Below the pieces are notes generated by a model. The model made no database searches. It was not told the origin of the DNA and was given only the letters and a program-made list of their open reading frames with translations. Shown piece by piece: positions 1-7,987 of a DNA stretch of 11,077 bases; within the stretch, counting starts at the first letter, position 1; each line of letters starts with the position of its first letter. Both the position numbers and the translations under genes were made by a program. Source of the DNA: JAVWMQ01 sp036637375 (GTDB lineage Bacteria > Bacillota > Clostridia > Peptostreptococcales > Anaerovoracaceae); assembly GCA_036637375.1 (NCBI GenBank), contig JAVWMQ010000048.1, positions 1-11,077 of the forward strand, read 5' to 3'.

Positions 1-1159
1 CCATGATTCCACCGAAACACATTGCACAGATGATTAAGTTAATAGTCCAAAGCATTGAACTCATTCCGCCTCTAGTTAAAAGTTCTTTTAAGTTAAACTG
101 TGTCTGTGTTGCTACATCTAAACCGTATTGGCTAGTCACTGCTGCGAAATCGCCCTGACTTAGTTCAGATAAGCTTGACACGTCATATGTAGTTGCAATT
201 TCTGGATGAGCTGCCATCAAAGAATTGCTTGTTGCATTAAATGCATCATTTACATTAAATGTATATCCATAGTGAGTAATTCCGAACCAATCTCCAAACT
301 GAATACCTTGGAATATTGAACCAAGAATACAAGCTAGAATAATTCCTCCAAACAGACCTGGTAATGCTGGTAGCTTAAGTGCTACGATTAAGATTACCAC
401 TACTGGTGGAACTAGTAATATTGGGTTGATTGTAAACGCTTCTTTAAGACCATCCTGGATTGCTGCTACTGCACTTAGATCTCCGCCTCCAGAAACCTGT
501 GTTCCTAAGATAGCATAAATTACAAGCGCAATTAGTAGAGATGGTGTTACTGTCCAAATCATATGTCTAATATGATCAAACAATGTTGATCCTGCAATTG
601 CAGGTGCTAAGTTTGTTGTATCAGATAGTGGAGACATTTTGTCACCGAAGTATGCTCCAGATACGATAGCTCCAGCTGTTACTGCTTGCTCCATACCAAG
701 ACCCTGTCCAATACCAATTAGTGCTATACCAATTGTTCCTGCTGTTGTCCATGAAGAACCTGTTGCAAGTGATACTATACAACAAAGCAGACAACTGGCT
801 ACAAGGAAGATACTTGGTTTAAGTATCATCAAACCATAATAAATCATTGCTGGTACAACGCCTGCTGCAATCCATGCTCCAATAAGCATACCTACTGTCA
901 TAAGGATTAACATTGCCTGCATTGACCTGTTAATTGAAGCTAAAATACCAGCTTCTAGATAAGACCATTTGTATCCGTTTAGGATAGCTACGCAACCTGC
1001 TAATATAGCAGTTAAAATAAGTGGAATATGTGCTTCGCCATATCCTGATGCTAGACTTTTAATACCCATTTTTGCAAAAATATCCATTGAGTACATTAAG
1101 CATAGGATAAGGAATAACATTACGATACACACTTGCCACATAGGAATCTTTTTACCCAT
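1..1159 (-). CDS. nhaC: NhaC-family Na+/H+ antiporter, C-terminus cut off by window edge
   Basis: Integral membrane protein predicted to exchange Na+ for H+ at the cytoplasmic membrane (NhaC/ion transporter superfamily), contributing to pH and sodium homeostasis. My translation of the minus strand from ATG at 1159-1157 gives 386 residues with no stop before the window end; the family is usually about 450-500 residues, so roughly the last fifth is missing. Hydrophobic segments run throughout. Family-like stretches are ATGSSWTTAGTIG near residues 132-144 and GAYFGDKMSPLSDTTNLAP near 168-186; the second is the most characteristic part, with acidic and polar residues inside a membrane region. The start is supported by GGAGGAGG at 1173-1166, six bases upstream. 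The gene has its own promoter (1288-1260) after the terminator of the preceding run. Substrate choice (sodium/proton versus amino acid or malate-lactate/Na+ exchange, as in some relatives) cannot be read from sequence. Confidence 0.88.
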   Translation of the reverse strand, partial: MGKKIPMWQVCIVMLFLILCLMYSMDIFAKMGIKSLASGYGEAHIPLILTAILAGCVAILNGYKWSYLEAGILASINRSMQAMLILMTVGMLIGAWIAAGVVPAMIYYGLMILKPSIFLVASCLLCCIVSLATGSSWTTAGTIGIALIGIGQGLGMEQAVTAGAIVSGAYFGDKMSPLSDTTNLAPAIAGSTLFDHIRHMIWTVTPSLLIALVIYAILGTQVSGGGDLSAVAAIQDGLKEAFTINPILLVPPVVVILIVALKLPALPGLFGGIILACILGSIFQGIQFGDWFGITHYGYTFNVNDAFNATSNSLMAAHPEIATTYDVSSLSELSQGDFAAVTSQYGLDVATQTQFNLKELLTRGGMSSMLWTINLIICAMCFGGIM

Positions 1160-1192
1160 AATGAACCTCCTCCATTATACATGGTAATAAAG

Positions 1193-1208
1193 TAATAATG
1201 TAATAATG
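1193..1208. repeat. Tandem 8-bp repeat in the nhaC leader
   Basis: TAATAATG occurs twice head to tail on the plus strand (1193-1200 and 1201-1208). A related, degenerate copy lies just before it, towards the nhaC start. On the coding strand this places repeated CATTATTA units in the 5' untranslated leader of nhaC. It may simply be low-complexity AT-rich leader; no function is assigned. Confidence 0.45.
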
Positions 1209-1259
1209 TTGTGTAATAAATCCTTGTAAGTTCATTTTTTAAACGACTTAACAAACCCA

Positions 1260-1288
1260 AGTATAGAGTTTTCAGAATTATTTTACAA
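1260..1288 (-). promoter_or_regulatory. Sigma-A-like promoter of nhaC
   Basis: On the minus strand the -35 box TTGTAA (1288-1283) is separated by 17 bases from the -10 box TATACT (1265-1260). It sits between the upstream terminator and nhaC and would give a leader of roughly 90 nt. Spacing is ideal and the boxes match the consensus at 4 and 5 of 6 positions. Confidence 0.65.
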
Positions 1289-1324
1289 TAATAAAAAAGT
1301 TCTAAGCATTACATTAACGTCACT

Positions 1325-1356
1325 AAAAAAGTACTAGATTCATCTAGTACTTTTTT
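1325..1356 (-). terminator. Rho-independent terminator, bidirectional in form
   Basis: Perfect 14-bp inverted repeat: 1325-1338 pairs with 1343-1356 around the loop 1339-1342. The arms end in six A and six T, so the hairpin has a U-tail on either strand. It lies 24 bases past the stop of the yitT-like gene (minus strand) and before the nhaC promoter, so its main role is probably to end the minus-strand run that starts upstream. Confidence 0.9.
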
Positions 1357-1380
1357 AATTTTCCTTTATTTTCAACGTTT

Positions 1381-2289
1381 TTAACGTTCCTCTTCATCTA
1401 TACTTTTAAAGCCTTTTCCATTTCCCCACACACTGTCAGCTTGAATTACTGTAACAAAAACATTTTCATCTATACTTTGTAAATGTTTTTTAATTACAAT
1501 ACTTTCTCGCGGAGAACACATTACTCTTAGTTTAGCATAAACCTCTAGAGTATACATACCCGTAACCTTTTCACTTGAAACACCTCTACCTATTTCTTCC
1601 ATAATATAACTTGCAATTTCGTCCTTTTTACTCTTAGTTATTATTTCCATCTGAACAATTTTTGATTCAAGACCAAACATTACTGTATCTATGGTTTTTG
1701 ATATAACGACTTGTGTAATAAGTGCATAAAGAGCAATATTCCTTCCAAACAAATAGGCAGAACAAACTATAACTATGGCATCAATTGATAACATTATTTT
1801 ACTTTGTGAAACATGTGGTAACATTTTTTTTCTAATTATTTTTGCAATTGCATCTGTCCCACTGAAACAGTATCCTCTCCAAAAAACGATCCCTGCACAT
1901 AGTCCTGAAAACACTCCACAAAATACAGCGGCTAACAAAATATCTTTTTCTTGCAAAAACTCTACATCTAGCATTTCAAATAGTTTTAGGACTGTAGGAT
2001 ACATTACTGTTAATAGCAATATCTTTCTAGACTCTTTGATCCCAAGTACAATAGCAACTGTTATAACAATCAAAAATGACGCACAATAATATAATGTAGA
2101 AAAATCAATTGGAATTGCATGATGTAGAAGTCTAACAATACCTGTAAGCCCTCCAGAAGTCAATCCATTTGGAATCATCACAGACACTGTCGAAAAAGCT
2201 CCAGCAGAACATGCTATAAATAAGAGTATCATGTCTACCAAAAATTCTTTAACCTTCGTTTTATTTATTTTCTCTTTTACCTTAGCCAT
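1381..2289 (-). CDS. YitT family membrane protein (DUF161 plus DUF2179)
   Basis: A 302-residue membrane protein of the YitT family, common in several paralogues in Firmicutes; the cellular role is not established. About five hydrophobic segments span residues 17-205 (DUF161 part), with the family-like stretches PNGLTSGGLTGI (40-51) and SGTDAIAK (143-150). The soluble C-terminal DUF2179 part begins near 215 and carries GRGVSSEKVTGMYT (234-247). The same frame is open 21 codons further up to an ATG at 2352, but that would overlap the methyltransferase gene by about 59 bases and adds an unrelated hydrophobic stretch. I chose ATG 2289 because GAGG at the end of the upstream gene lies nine bases before it and because the charged MAKVKEK start fits the family. 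The upstream gene stops at 2294, leaving four bases, so the two are almost certainly cotranscribed. Terminator follows at 1356-1325. Confidence 0.88.
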   Translation of the reverse strand: MAKVKEKINKTKVKEFLVDMILLFIACSAGAFSTVSVMIPNGLTSGGLTGIVRLLHHAIPIDFSTLYYCASFLIVITVAIVLGIKESRKILLLTVMYPTVLKLFEMLDVEFLQEKDILLAAVFCGVFSGLCAGIVFWRGYCFSGTDAIAKIIRKKMLPHVSQSKIMLSIDAIVIVCSAYLFGRNIALYALITQVVISKTIDTVMFGLESKIVQMEIITKSKKDEIASYIMEEIGRGVSSEKVTGMYTLEVYAKLRVMCSPRESIVIKKHLQSIDENVFVTVIQADSVWGNGKGFKSIDEEER

Positions 2290-2293
2290 TCTA

Positions 2294-3577
2294 TTAAACC
2301 TCACATATGGTTCTAAACTGATTACCAAAAATATCAATTGCCATAATTTCAATAGTTTTGAATTGCAAATTATTATTTATTATTATCTCCTCAAAGGAAT
2401 CATCCTTTTTTGTAAAGCTTACACTCGGCATAAATACATCTTCATTGGTTTTTTCTCTTATACCCAGGTAATTAATAAACTCCCATGGATATTTTCGACT
2501 TTTATCAAAGAACTCTGCTTTGGTATTTTTATCTAAAAATATATTATCATCTTTAATAATATAACTTTTTATAGCTATTCTAATCTTTCCATTTTCCTTT
2601 TTTATTTCTGTTTTCAATTCCATTTCATTTTTAAACTTTTTTTCACCTAAGACTTCAAGGGACAATTCATCATAACCAAGTCTTGCTAGAATAGAGGAAT
2701 TTGCAATTTTACCTATGTCACAGGATATGAACTTTCTGTTTAATTTTTGAGCTACTGCAGCTAAAGTTCCAGATCCACCAAAAAAATCTGCACATATGTC
2801 ACCTTCTTTGGAACAGGCTAAAATAATTTTTTCAATTAAAGCTTCTGGTTTTTGCGTGGCATATCCAGTTCGTTCTTTTGAAGTTCTTCCTACCATATCG
2901 ATATTCCAGACATCTCTTTGGTTCACCAATGTATACCAACCAATGTCATCCTTAAATTCTTCAACACCCTTAAAATAATATGGCGTCAATCCTCTGTTAT
3001 AAGACTTTTCCTTTTGAATATTAAAAACATAAGCATCACTTTTGCTATAAAAAAGAATAGTATCATGCTTTCTAGCAAACTTACGTTTATTGCTTCCTCC
3101 TGATTTATATTGCCAGATTATTTCATTTACAAAATTATCTTCACCAAATATACTATCTAATAATACTTTTGCATAATGTACAATGTGCCAATCAAGATGC
3201 ACAAATATACATCCCTCTTTTTTTAGCAAATCCTTCATAAACCTAATTTGAGTGCACAAAACGGTCAAATATTCTTCTTTGTTGTTTTGCCAGCGGTCTT
3301 CATAGGCTTTTGGTTTAATATTTCCACCATCAATACTAAAGCTAGCAGCATAATTTGCCTTAGAGTAAAATGGAGGGTCAACATATATCAGTTGAACTTT
3401 TTCCTTTAAACCTTTTGTCTCTAATAAGCATTTCATAAATTTTTGATTATCACCAAAACCCAAAATGTTCTCGTTTCCATTAATACGAATTAATGGATGA
3501 AACTCAAATCCATCGAATTTCTTATAGCGATTTTCACTTTCATTAAGTATTTTTATGAAATCTATTGGTACACTCAT
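2294..3577 (-). CDS. Beta-class site-specific DNA methyltransferase (N6-adenine or N4-cytosine), no visible restriction partner
   Basis: A 427-residue DNA amino-methyltransferase of the N6_N4_Mtase family, expected to transfer a methyl group from S-adenosylmethionine to adenine N6 or cytosine N4 in a specific DNA site. The catalytic motif IV is DPPF (67-70). It comes before the SAM-binding motif I, DFFGGSGT (264-271); this order defines the beta class, as in Mod and CcrM-like enzymes. TQKP (241-244) followed by LIEKII is also typical. Target recognition may use the segment between the motifs (about 140-235) or the long C-terminal part (about 300-427), which I cannot assign. The start ATG 3577-3575 overlaps the stop of the ygiQ-like gene in an ATGA arrangement, so translation is probably coupled. 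No endonuclease gene lies in the window, so this may be a solitary methylase. Adenine versus cytosine specificity is not settled by DPPF alone. Confidence 0.9.
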   Translation of the reverse strand: MSVPIDFIKILNESENRYKKFDGFEFHPLIRINGNENILGFGDNQKFMKCLLETKGLKEKVQLIYVDPPFYSKANYAASFSIDGGNIKPKAYEDRWQNNKEEYLTVLCTQIRFMKDLLKKEGCIFVHLDWHIVHYAKVLLDSIFGEDNFVNEIIWQYKSGGSNKRKFARKHDTILFYSKSDAYVFNIQKEKSYNRGLTPYYFKGVEEFKDDIGWYTLVNQRDVWNIDMVGRTSKERTGYATQKPEALIEKIILACSKEGDICADFFGGSGTLAAVAQKLNRKFISCDIGKIANSSILARLGYDELSLEVLGEKKFKNEMELKTEIKKENGKIRIAIKSYIIKDDNIFLDKNTKAEFFDKSRKYPWEFINYLGIREKTNEDVFMPSVSFTKKDDSFEEIIINNNLQFKTIEIMAIDIFGNQFRTICEV

Positions 3578-5358
3578 CTGCCCTTACCTCTAATTGGATA
3601 AAAAATATTAATTAAATCTTTTCTGTTTGCTTTGGTTAATGCTCTAATAACCATTGATTTATTTTCCTTTTTATTAAAATGAACAAGAGCTCTTTGCATT
3701 TTCTTCTCTTGCATATCTTTTGGAACATAGATATCTTTCATTGTTAATGGATCTTTTTCAGTATAGTACATGCATGTTGCCAACGTGCCTGGTGTAGGAT
3801 AGAAATCCTGTACTTGATCTGGAATAAATCCACTTTCTTTTAAATACAATGCCAACTCAATAGCATCATCAAGAGTTGTTCCTGGGTGAGATGAAATCAG
3901 ATATGGTATTAAATATTGCTTCAATCCCAAGTTTTCATTAATCTCTCTATATTTTTTTGAAAACTCTACAAATCCTTTTTTATCAGGTTTATGCATACAA
4001 GATAATGCATTACTTGCCACATGTTCAGGAGCAACTTTTAAGGTTCCACTAATATGATTTTTGCAAAGTTCTCTTATAAATGTCTGATCCTTATCTGCCA
4101 TAACATAATCATATCGTATTCCCGATCTAATAAATACTTTTTTTATCCCATCAATATTACGAACTTTTTGCAATAGTTTCAAATAATCAGTATGGCTAAC
4201 ATCTAAATTTTTACATGGTTTTGGAAACAAGCAATCCTTGTCACTGCAAACCCCATAATCAAGCTGTTTCTGACATGAAGGATTTCTAAAGTTTGCAGTT
4301 GGTCCACCCACATCATGAATATAACCCTTAAAATCAGGAAATTCTTTGATTATATTAGCTTCACTTATTATGGACTCATGGCTTCTACTTCTAACCTGAC
4401 GACCTTGATGGTATGTAATTGCGCAAAAAGCACATCCACCAAAGCACCCTCTATTGCTAATTAAGCTGAATTTAACCTCTTTAATTGCAGGGACACCACC
4501 AGCCTCTTCATAGCTCGGATGATAATTCCTCTCAAAATGTAAGCCATATATATCATCTAATTCTATTCTCTCTAGAGGATCTTGTGGCGGATTTTGAAGA
4601 ACATAGAGATGCTCGTCATATTTTTCTGCAAGTTTTTTTGCCGATATACTATCATTATTCTTATATTGAATTGCAAAACTTTTACAATAAGCATCTATGT
4701 CACCAGAAACATTTTCAAATGTTGGTAACTCCAAAGTTTCATCATCAAGCTCATTAACTTTTACACAAGTGCCTTTAATCCAGCCAATATACTTAGCTTC
4801 TATACCAGATTCAAGAGCTTCAGCAACCTCAACAATGGCCTTCTCTCCCATTCCATATATTAGAATATCTGCTTTACTATCTAATAATATTGAACGTCTA
4901 ACCTTATCATCCCAATAATCATAATGCCCTAGACGTCTTAAACTTGCTTCAAGTCCACCTATAATTATAGGAACATCATTGTATGCTTCTTTTGCCCTAT
5001 TTGAATATACAATAACTGCACGATCCGGTCTCTTTCCAGGTTCTCCACCAGGAGAATATTGATCAGTTCGCCTCCTATGTTTAAACACTGAAAAGTGATT
5101 AACCATAGAATCTACATTCCCTGAATTAATTAAAAATCCTAGTCTTGGTTTTCCAAAGCGTTTGAAATCATTAGCATCCTTCCAATCAGGTTGTGCTAAT
5201 ATTCCCACCTTATATCCATATCGTTCTAATAGTCTACTTATTATAGCAGTTCCAAAAGAAGGGTGATCAACATATGCGTCGCCTGTAACTAATACAAAGT
5301 CAACTTCACTCCATCCTCTTTTGTCCATATCTGCTCTATTTATTGGTAAAAAACTCAT
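3574..5358 (-). CDS. ygiQ: YgiQ family radical SAM protein (UPF0313)
   Basis: A 594-residue radical S-adenosylmethionine protein of the YgiQ/UPF0313 family; the reaction is unknown. The radical SAM cluster motif CxxxCxxC is seen as C305, C309 and C312 inside NRGCFGGCAFC. The N-terminal part (about 1-290) has the family signature RGWSEVDFVLVTGDAYVDHPSFG in near-typical form starting at residue 14, and GGLEASLRRLGHYDYWDDKVRRS near 134-156. Four further cysteines (362, 371, 376, 382) sit after the radical SAM core start and could bind a second cluster or metal. Length agrees with the family (about 600). The start at 5358 keeps the usual FLPI N-terminus; only a weak GAGA ribosome binding site precedes it, within the end of the lipoprotein gene, whose stop is three bases upstream. 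It overlaps the methyltransferase gene downstream. Probably expressed through translational coupling in the minus-strand run. Confidence 0.93.
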   Translation of the reverse strand: MSFLPINRADMDKRGWSEVDFVLVTGDAYVDHPSFGTAIISRLLERYGYKVGILAQPDWKDANDFKRFGKPRLGFLINSGNVDSMVNHFSVFKHRRRTDQYSPGGEPGKRPDRAVIVYSNRAKEAYNDVPIIIGGLEASLRRLGHYDYWDDKVRRSILLDSKADILIYGMGEKAIVEVAEALESGIEAKYIGWIKGTCVKVNELDDETLELPTFENVSGDIDAYCKSFAIQYKNNDSISAKKLAEKYDEHLYVLQNPPQDPLERIELDDIYGLHFERNYHPSYEEAGGVPAIKEVKFSLISNRGCFGGCAFCAITYHQGRQVRSRSHESIISEANIIKEFPDFKGYIHDVGGPTANFRNPSCQKQLDYGVCSDKDCLFPKPCKNLDVSHTDYLKLLQKVRNIDGIKKVFIRSGIRYDYVMADKDQTFIRELCKNHISGTLKVAPEHVASNALSCMHKPDKKGFVEFSKKYREINENLGLKQYLIPYLISSHPGTTLDDAIELALYLKESGFIPDQVQDFYPTPGTLATCMYYTEKDPLTMKDIYVPKDMQEKKMQRALVHFNKKENKSMVIRALTKANRKDLINIFYPIRGKGR

Positions 5359-5361
5359 AAA

Positions 5362-6372
5362 TTATATCTCTGGTATCTCATAACTTTCTAAACTGACTAA
5401 ACTATCTGGTACAATAACCTTTTTATCTTCAATAGCTTTAGTCCAAATTGCAATTACTTCTTTTGTTTCAGGAGAAAGATTTCCAGCCCTATCACTAATA
5501 CCTACTCCATTTTCTTTTAAGTCATACACTTTGTTCTGACTTTGGAATTCACCTTTCTCTGCTTTCTTTACTGCTTCCATAATGCCTTCATCAAAATTCT
5601 TGATGGCAGAGCAAAGCACATGTTTAGAATTTAACATAGATTGATCTTTATCAACCCCAATTACCCAAAAGTCATTTTCACCTGCACACTCAATAACTCC
5701 AAGACCACCTATTCCCGCAGCTTGAAAAATAACATCAGCGCCTAATTCATTTTGTTTTTTTGCAAGATTAAATCCTGAATCCTTATCATTAAAGTTGCCT
5801 GTGAATTCACTTATTACAGTTATTTCTTCATCAATACTTTTAACCCCTGCAATAAATCCATAATTAAACTCTTTTATACTTTTAATCTTCTCTCCACCTA
5901 CAAAACCAACGATCTTAGATTTAGTTTCCATAGCAGCCGAAACGCCAGCCAAAAATCCACTTTCATTTTCGGCAAAACTAATGCTAGAAACATTTTCTCC
6001 CACAGTTTCATCATCAACTAATAAGAATTTTGTATCTTTATATTTCTCCGCAACTTTATTCAAAACAGTCCTATACTCAGATCCAACACAAACAACAAGT
6101 GCTGGATTGTCCTGAGCAGCAATTTTAATATTTGATTTGAAGTCTCTTTTATCTTTAGATTCAATACATCTAATTTCCACCTCTGTTTCTTCTTGTGCTT
6201 TTTCTAAAGAAGCCCAAATAGAATCATTAAAAGATTGGTCTCCAATTCCAGCCACCCCTGTCAACATTATTACCATAGGTTTTTGCTTTATAACTTCGTT
6301 AGTGTTATCACTGCACCCTACAACCAAAAAAGCTAAGCACAGAACTAAAACTACAGATATTTTCCTCTTCAT
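5362..6372 (-). CDS. BMP/PnrA-type substrate-binding lipoprotein (probable nucleoside binder)
   Basis: A 336-residue lipoprotein of the basic membrane protein (BMP/PnrA/Med) family, the extracellular substrate-binding part of nucleoside ABC importers. The N-terminus MKRKIS plus a hydrophobic stretch ends at a lipobox-like LVVGC with C20 as the lipidated residue. Family landmarks are GDQSFND (44-50), a FAENESGFLAGVSAAM stretch near 133-148, and GVDKDQS (239-245), which in characterised relatives contribute to ligand binding. A GTG at 6378 would add two residues, but it is only two bases from AAGGAGA (6387-6381), whereas ATG 6372 is eight bases away, so I chose the ATG. No permease or ATPase gene of the usual transporter is in the window, so it may serve a transporter encoded elsewhere or act as a sensor-like binding protein. 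Purine nucleoside is the likeliest ligand, inferred from family only. Confidence 0.88.
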   Translation of the reverse strand: MKRKISVVLVLCLAFLVVGCSDNTNEVIKQKPMVIMLTGVAGIGDQSFNDSIWASLEKAQEETEVEIRCIESKDKRDFKSNIKIAAQDNPALVVCVGSEYRTVLNKVAEKYKDTKFLLVDDETVGENVSSISFAENESGFLAGVSAAMETKSKIVGFVGGEKIKSIKEFNYGFIAGVKSIDEEITVISEFTGNFNDKDSGFNLAKKQNELGADVIFQAAGIGGLGVIECAGENDFWVIGVDKDQSMLNSKHVLCSAIKNFDEGIMEAVKKAEKGEFQSQNKVYDLKENGVGISDRAGNLSPETKEVIAIWTKAIEDKKVIVPDSLVSLESYEIPEI

Positions 6373-6404
6373 AATCACTATCTCCTTCTATTCTAATACA
6401 TTAA

Positions 6405-6410
6405 ATTATA
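6405..6410 (-). promoter_or_regulatory. Possible -10 box for the BMP lipoprotein gene
   Basis: A perfect TATAAT lies on the minus strand in the 48-base gap between the Nudix gene and the lipoprotein gene, and would start a short leader of about 25 nt holding the AAGGAGA site. No good -35 box is seen at 16-18 bases upstream, so this may be an internal weak promoter or chance in AT-rich DNA. Confidence 0.3.
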
Positions 6411-6420
6411 CCTTAGAACA

Positions 6421-7041
6421 TTACTTTTTCATAGTACTTAATACCTTAACAAATTTATTTATTATTCTTGCAGTAAGCCCCCAAATCACTTTATCTTCAT
6501 ATACATAAATTGGGACCTCAGCCTTTCCTCTTCTAAAATTATATCCATTTTCAAATTTAATTTTGTCATATGGAAAGTCTTCTTTCGCTAGTTGAACAAT
6601 ATCTAATATATGAGTATCAGGTTCATTATTCATAAACCAATCTATAGGAACCAAAAAAACATCATGAACTTCATCTTTGCTAAGCTTTAATTCTTGTTTA
6701 TAATTTTCTCCAAACTTTCCAATAAAGGTATGCATTGTAAACCCAAATCCAGGAATCAAATCATCACCTTGCCCTAAAATTTCAATATCAGTAACGCCAA
6801 TTTCCTCTCTCGTTTCACGAAGAGCTGCCTCACATGGGCTTTCAAACTTCTCAATTTCTCCTCCAGGCAAACAAACTTCTCCCGGCTGAGTATCTAAAGT
6901 TAATGACCTAATTTCAAAAAGAATTTTTAATATACCCTCATCTTCAACAATTGGCAGCAAAACAGAAAAATACCTATGTTTTCCAACTGTTTCAACTTTT
7001 CTATTGCTGTAAATTTTTTTAATATCATCTATCACTACCAT
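6421..7041 (-). CDS. Nudix hydrolase, CoA pyrophosphatase-like
   Basis: A 206-residue Nudix hydrolase, predicted to split the diphosphate of coenzyme A or a related nucleotide derivative in the cytoplasm. The Nudix box is complete: G61, E67, R75-E76, E79-E80, G82, with T77 in place of the usual aliphatic residue. Just before it, FEIRSLTLDTQPGEVCLPGG (42-61) resembles the NuCoA signature that marks CoA pyrophosphatases (NudL/YeaB group), including the arginine followed by a G-x-x-x-x-PGG ending. The ATG at 7041 lies inside the end of the EamA gene (17-base overlap), with AAGGAG about 13 bases upstream, longer than usual; coupling to the upstream gene may help. Exact substrate is inferred from the motif, not proven. 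Confidence 0.87.
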   Translation of the reverse strand: MVVIDDIKKIYSNRKVETVGKHRYFSVLLPIVEDEGILKILFEIRSLTLDTQPGEVCLPGGEIEKFESPCEAALRETREEIGVTDIEILGQGDDLIPGFGFTMHTFIGKFGENYKQELKLSKDEVHDVFLVPIDWFMNNEPDTHILDIVQLAKEDFPYDKIKFENGYNFRRGKAEVPIYVYEDKVIWGLTARIINKFVKVLSTMKK

Positions 7042-7915
7042 TTATCTTTTTACTCTCCTTTAAATTAACATAAGAAGCAATAAGTACGAAACCTATCCCC
7101 ACATAAGTATTCCACATAATATGCTCGCCTAAAAATATCACTGCCATAAATGGTGCAATTGCTGGTTTTATAAAGAAAGCTATCGATCCAGTCGTTGCAT
7201 CAGAATACTTTATAGCTACGAAATATGACAAATATCCCAATCCCGTAACAAAAATACCCACATATGATACTAGCACTAGATGATCGCCTACACCTTCAAA
7301 CACAGGCTTACCCATAGCTACAATAATTATTAGCAGTACCACTGCACCCATAATAAAACTTATGCTCGTCTGTGCCATAATGCCTATCTCTTTTGTACTC
7401 TTTTTGCCCATTACAGTATAAATACCAAATGTCAACGATGCGAGCAACATCAAAATAATACCTAGTACGCTATTTCCTTCTTGCAAATTCCATGGCTTAA
7501 TCATGAAAATCGTTCCTATCAAACCAAAAATAATTGCTAAACCCTTAACCTTTGTCATTCTTTCATTTGCAAAATAATGAGCAAAAATCATTGTAAACAA
7601 GGGATTAATCGAAATTAAAACCGAAGCAGTTGCCGCATTACAATTTAAAATCCCAAGTTGAAAAAGTAACATACTTATTGGTATGCAAACAATCCCAACC
7701 ATAGTCAAATAAAAAAACTGATTAATTGTTAGTTTGATTTTATTATCTCTTAATTCTTTAATTGCCAACGGCAGTATAACAATACCACCTATCAAAAATC
7801 TTAAAAAAGTCAATTGGAATGGATCTAGGTCACTTCCCCCAATCTTTAATGCAACTTCCATCGTTCCAAACAAAAAAGCGGTAAGACCAATTCCAACATA
7901 TACTCGAATTTTCAT
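7025..7915 (-). CDS. EamA/DMT family permease
   Basis: A 296-residue drug/metabolite transporter superfamily (EamA) permease with about ten hydrophobic segments arranged as two repeats: roughly residues 8-140 and 151-285. Each repeat ends in the family-like pattern of a small-residue helix followed by an acidic residue; the second is KPAIAPFMAVIFLGE (250-264). Such proteins export or exchange small metabolites; the substrate cannot be told from sequence. An in-frame GTG at 7966 would add 17 charged residues, but that GTG lies inside the terminator hairpin and has a ribosome binding site too close to it, so I chose ATG 7915 with GAAGG nine bases upstream. The next gene begins inside its 3' end. 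A terminator hairpin (7974-7946) ends only about 30 bases before its start, and no promoter is obvious, so expression may rely on read-through. Confidence 0.9.
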   Translation of the reverse strand: MKIRVYVGIGLTAFLFGTMEVALKIGGSDLDPFQLTFLRFLIGGIVILPLAIKELRDNKIKLTINQFFYLTMVGIVCIPISMLLFQLGILNCNAATASVLISINPLFTMIFAHYFANERMTKVKGLAIIFGLIGTIFMIKPWNLQEGNSVLGIILMLLASLTFGIYTVMGKKSTKEIGIMAQTSISFIMGAVVLLIIIVAMGKPVFEGVGDHLVLVSYVGIFVTGLGYLSYFVAIKYSDATTGSIAFFIKPAIAPFMAVIFLGEHIMWNTYVGIGFVLIASYVNLKESKKINGSDR

Positions 7916-7939
7916 TATATACAACCTTCTTTTTCTTTT

Positions 7940-7974
7940 AAAATAAAGAGACAGTGCACTTAGCACCGCCTCTT
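7940..7974 (-). terminator. Hairpin terminator after the P-loop gene, just upstream of the EamA gene
   Basis: On the minus strand a 12-bp stem (7974-7963 with 7957-7946, two G-U pairs) with a five-base loop is followed by TTATTTT-like sequence. It begins 14 bases after the stop of the P-loop gene. Its closeness to the next start makes it either a true end of transcription or a partial terminator that tunes expression of the run downstream. Confidence 0.75.
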
Positions 7975-7987
7975 ACACTCATTTAAA

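Noticed and set aside
969..1187. Plus-strand open frames opposite nhaC (also 639-839)
   Set aside because: They lie antisense to a clear NhaC coding sequence and show no ribosome binding site or family resemblance.
2290..2352. Longer N-terminus for the YitT protein starting at 2352
   Set aside because: It would overlap the methyltransferase gene by about 59 bases, lacks a ribosome binding site, and adds residues unlike the family; ATG 2289 has a GAGG at good spacing.
7916..7966. GTG start at 7966 for the EamA protein
   Set aside because: The GTG sits inside the terminator hairpin and the added charged residues do not fit a permease N-terminus; ATG 7915 is better.
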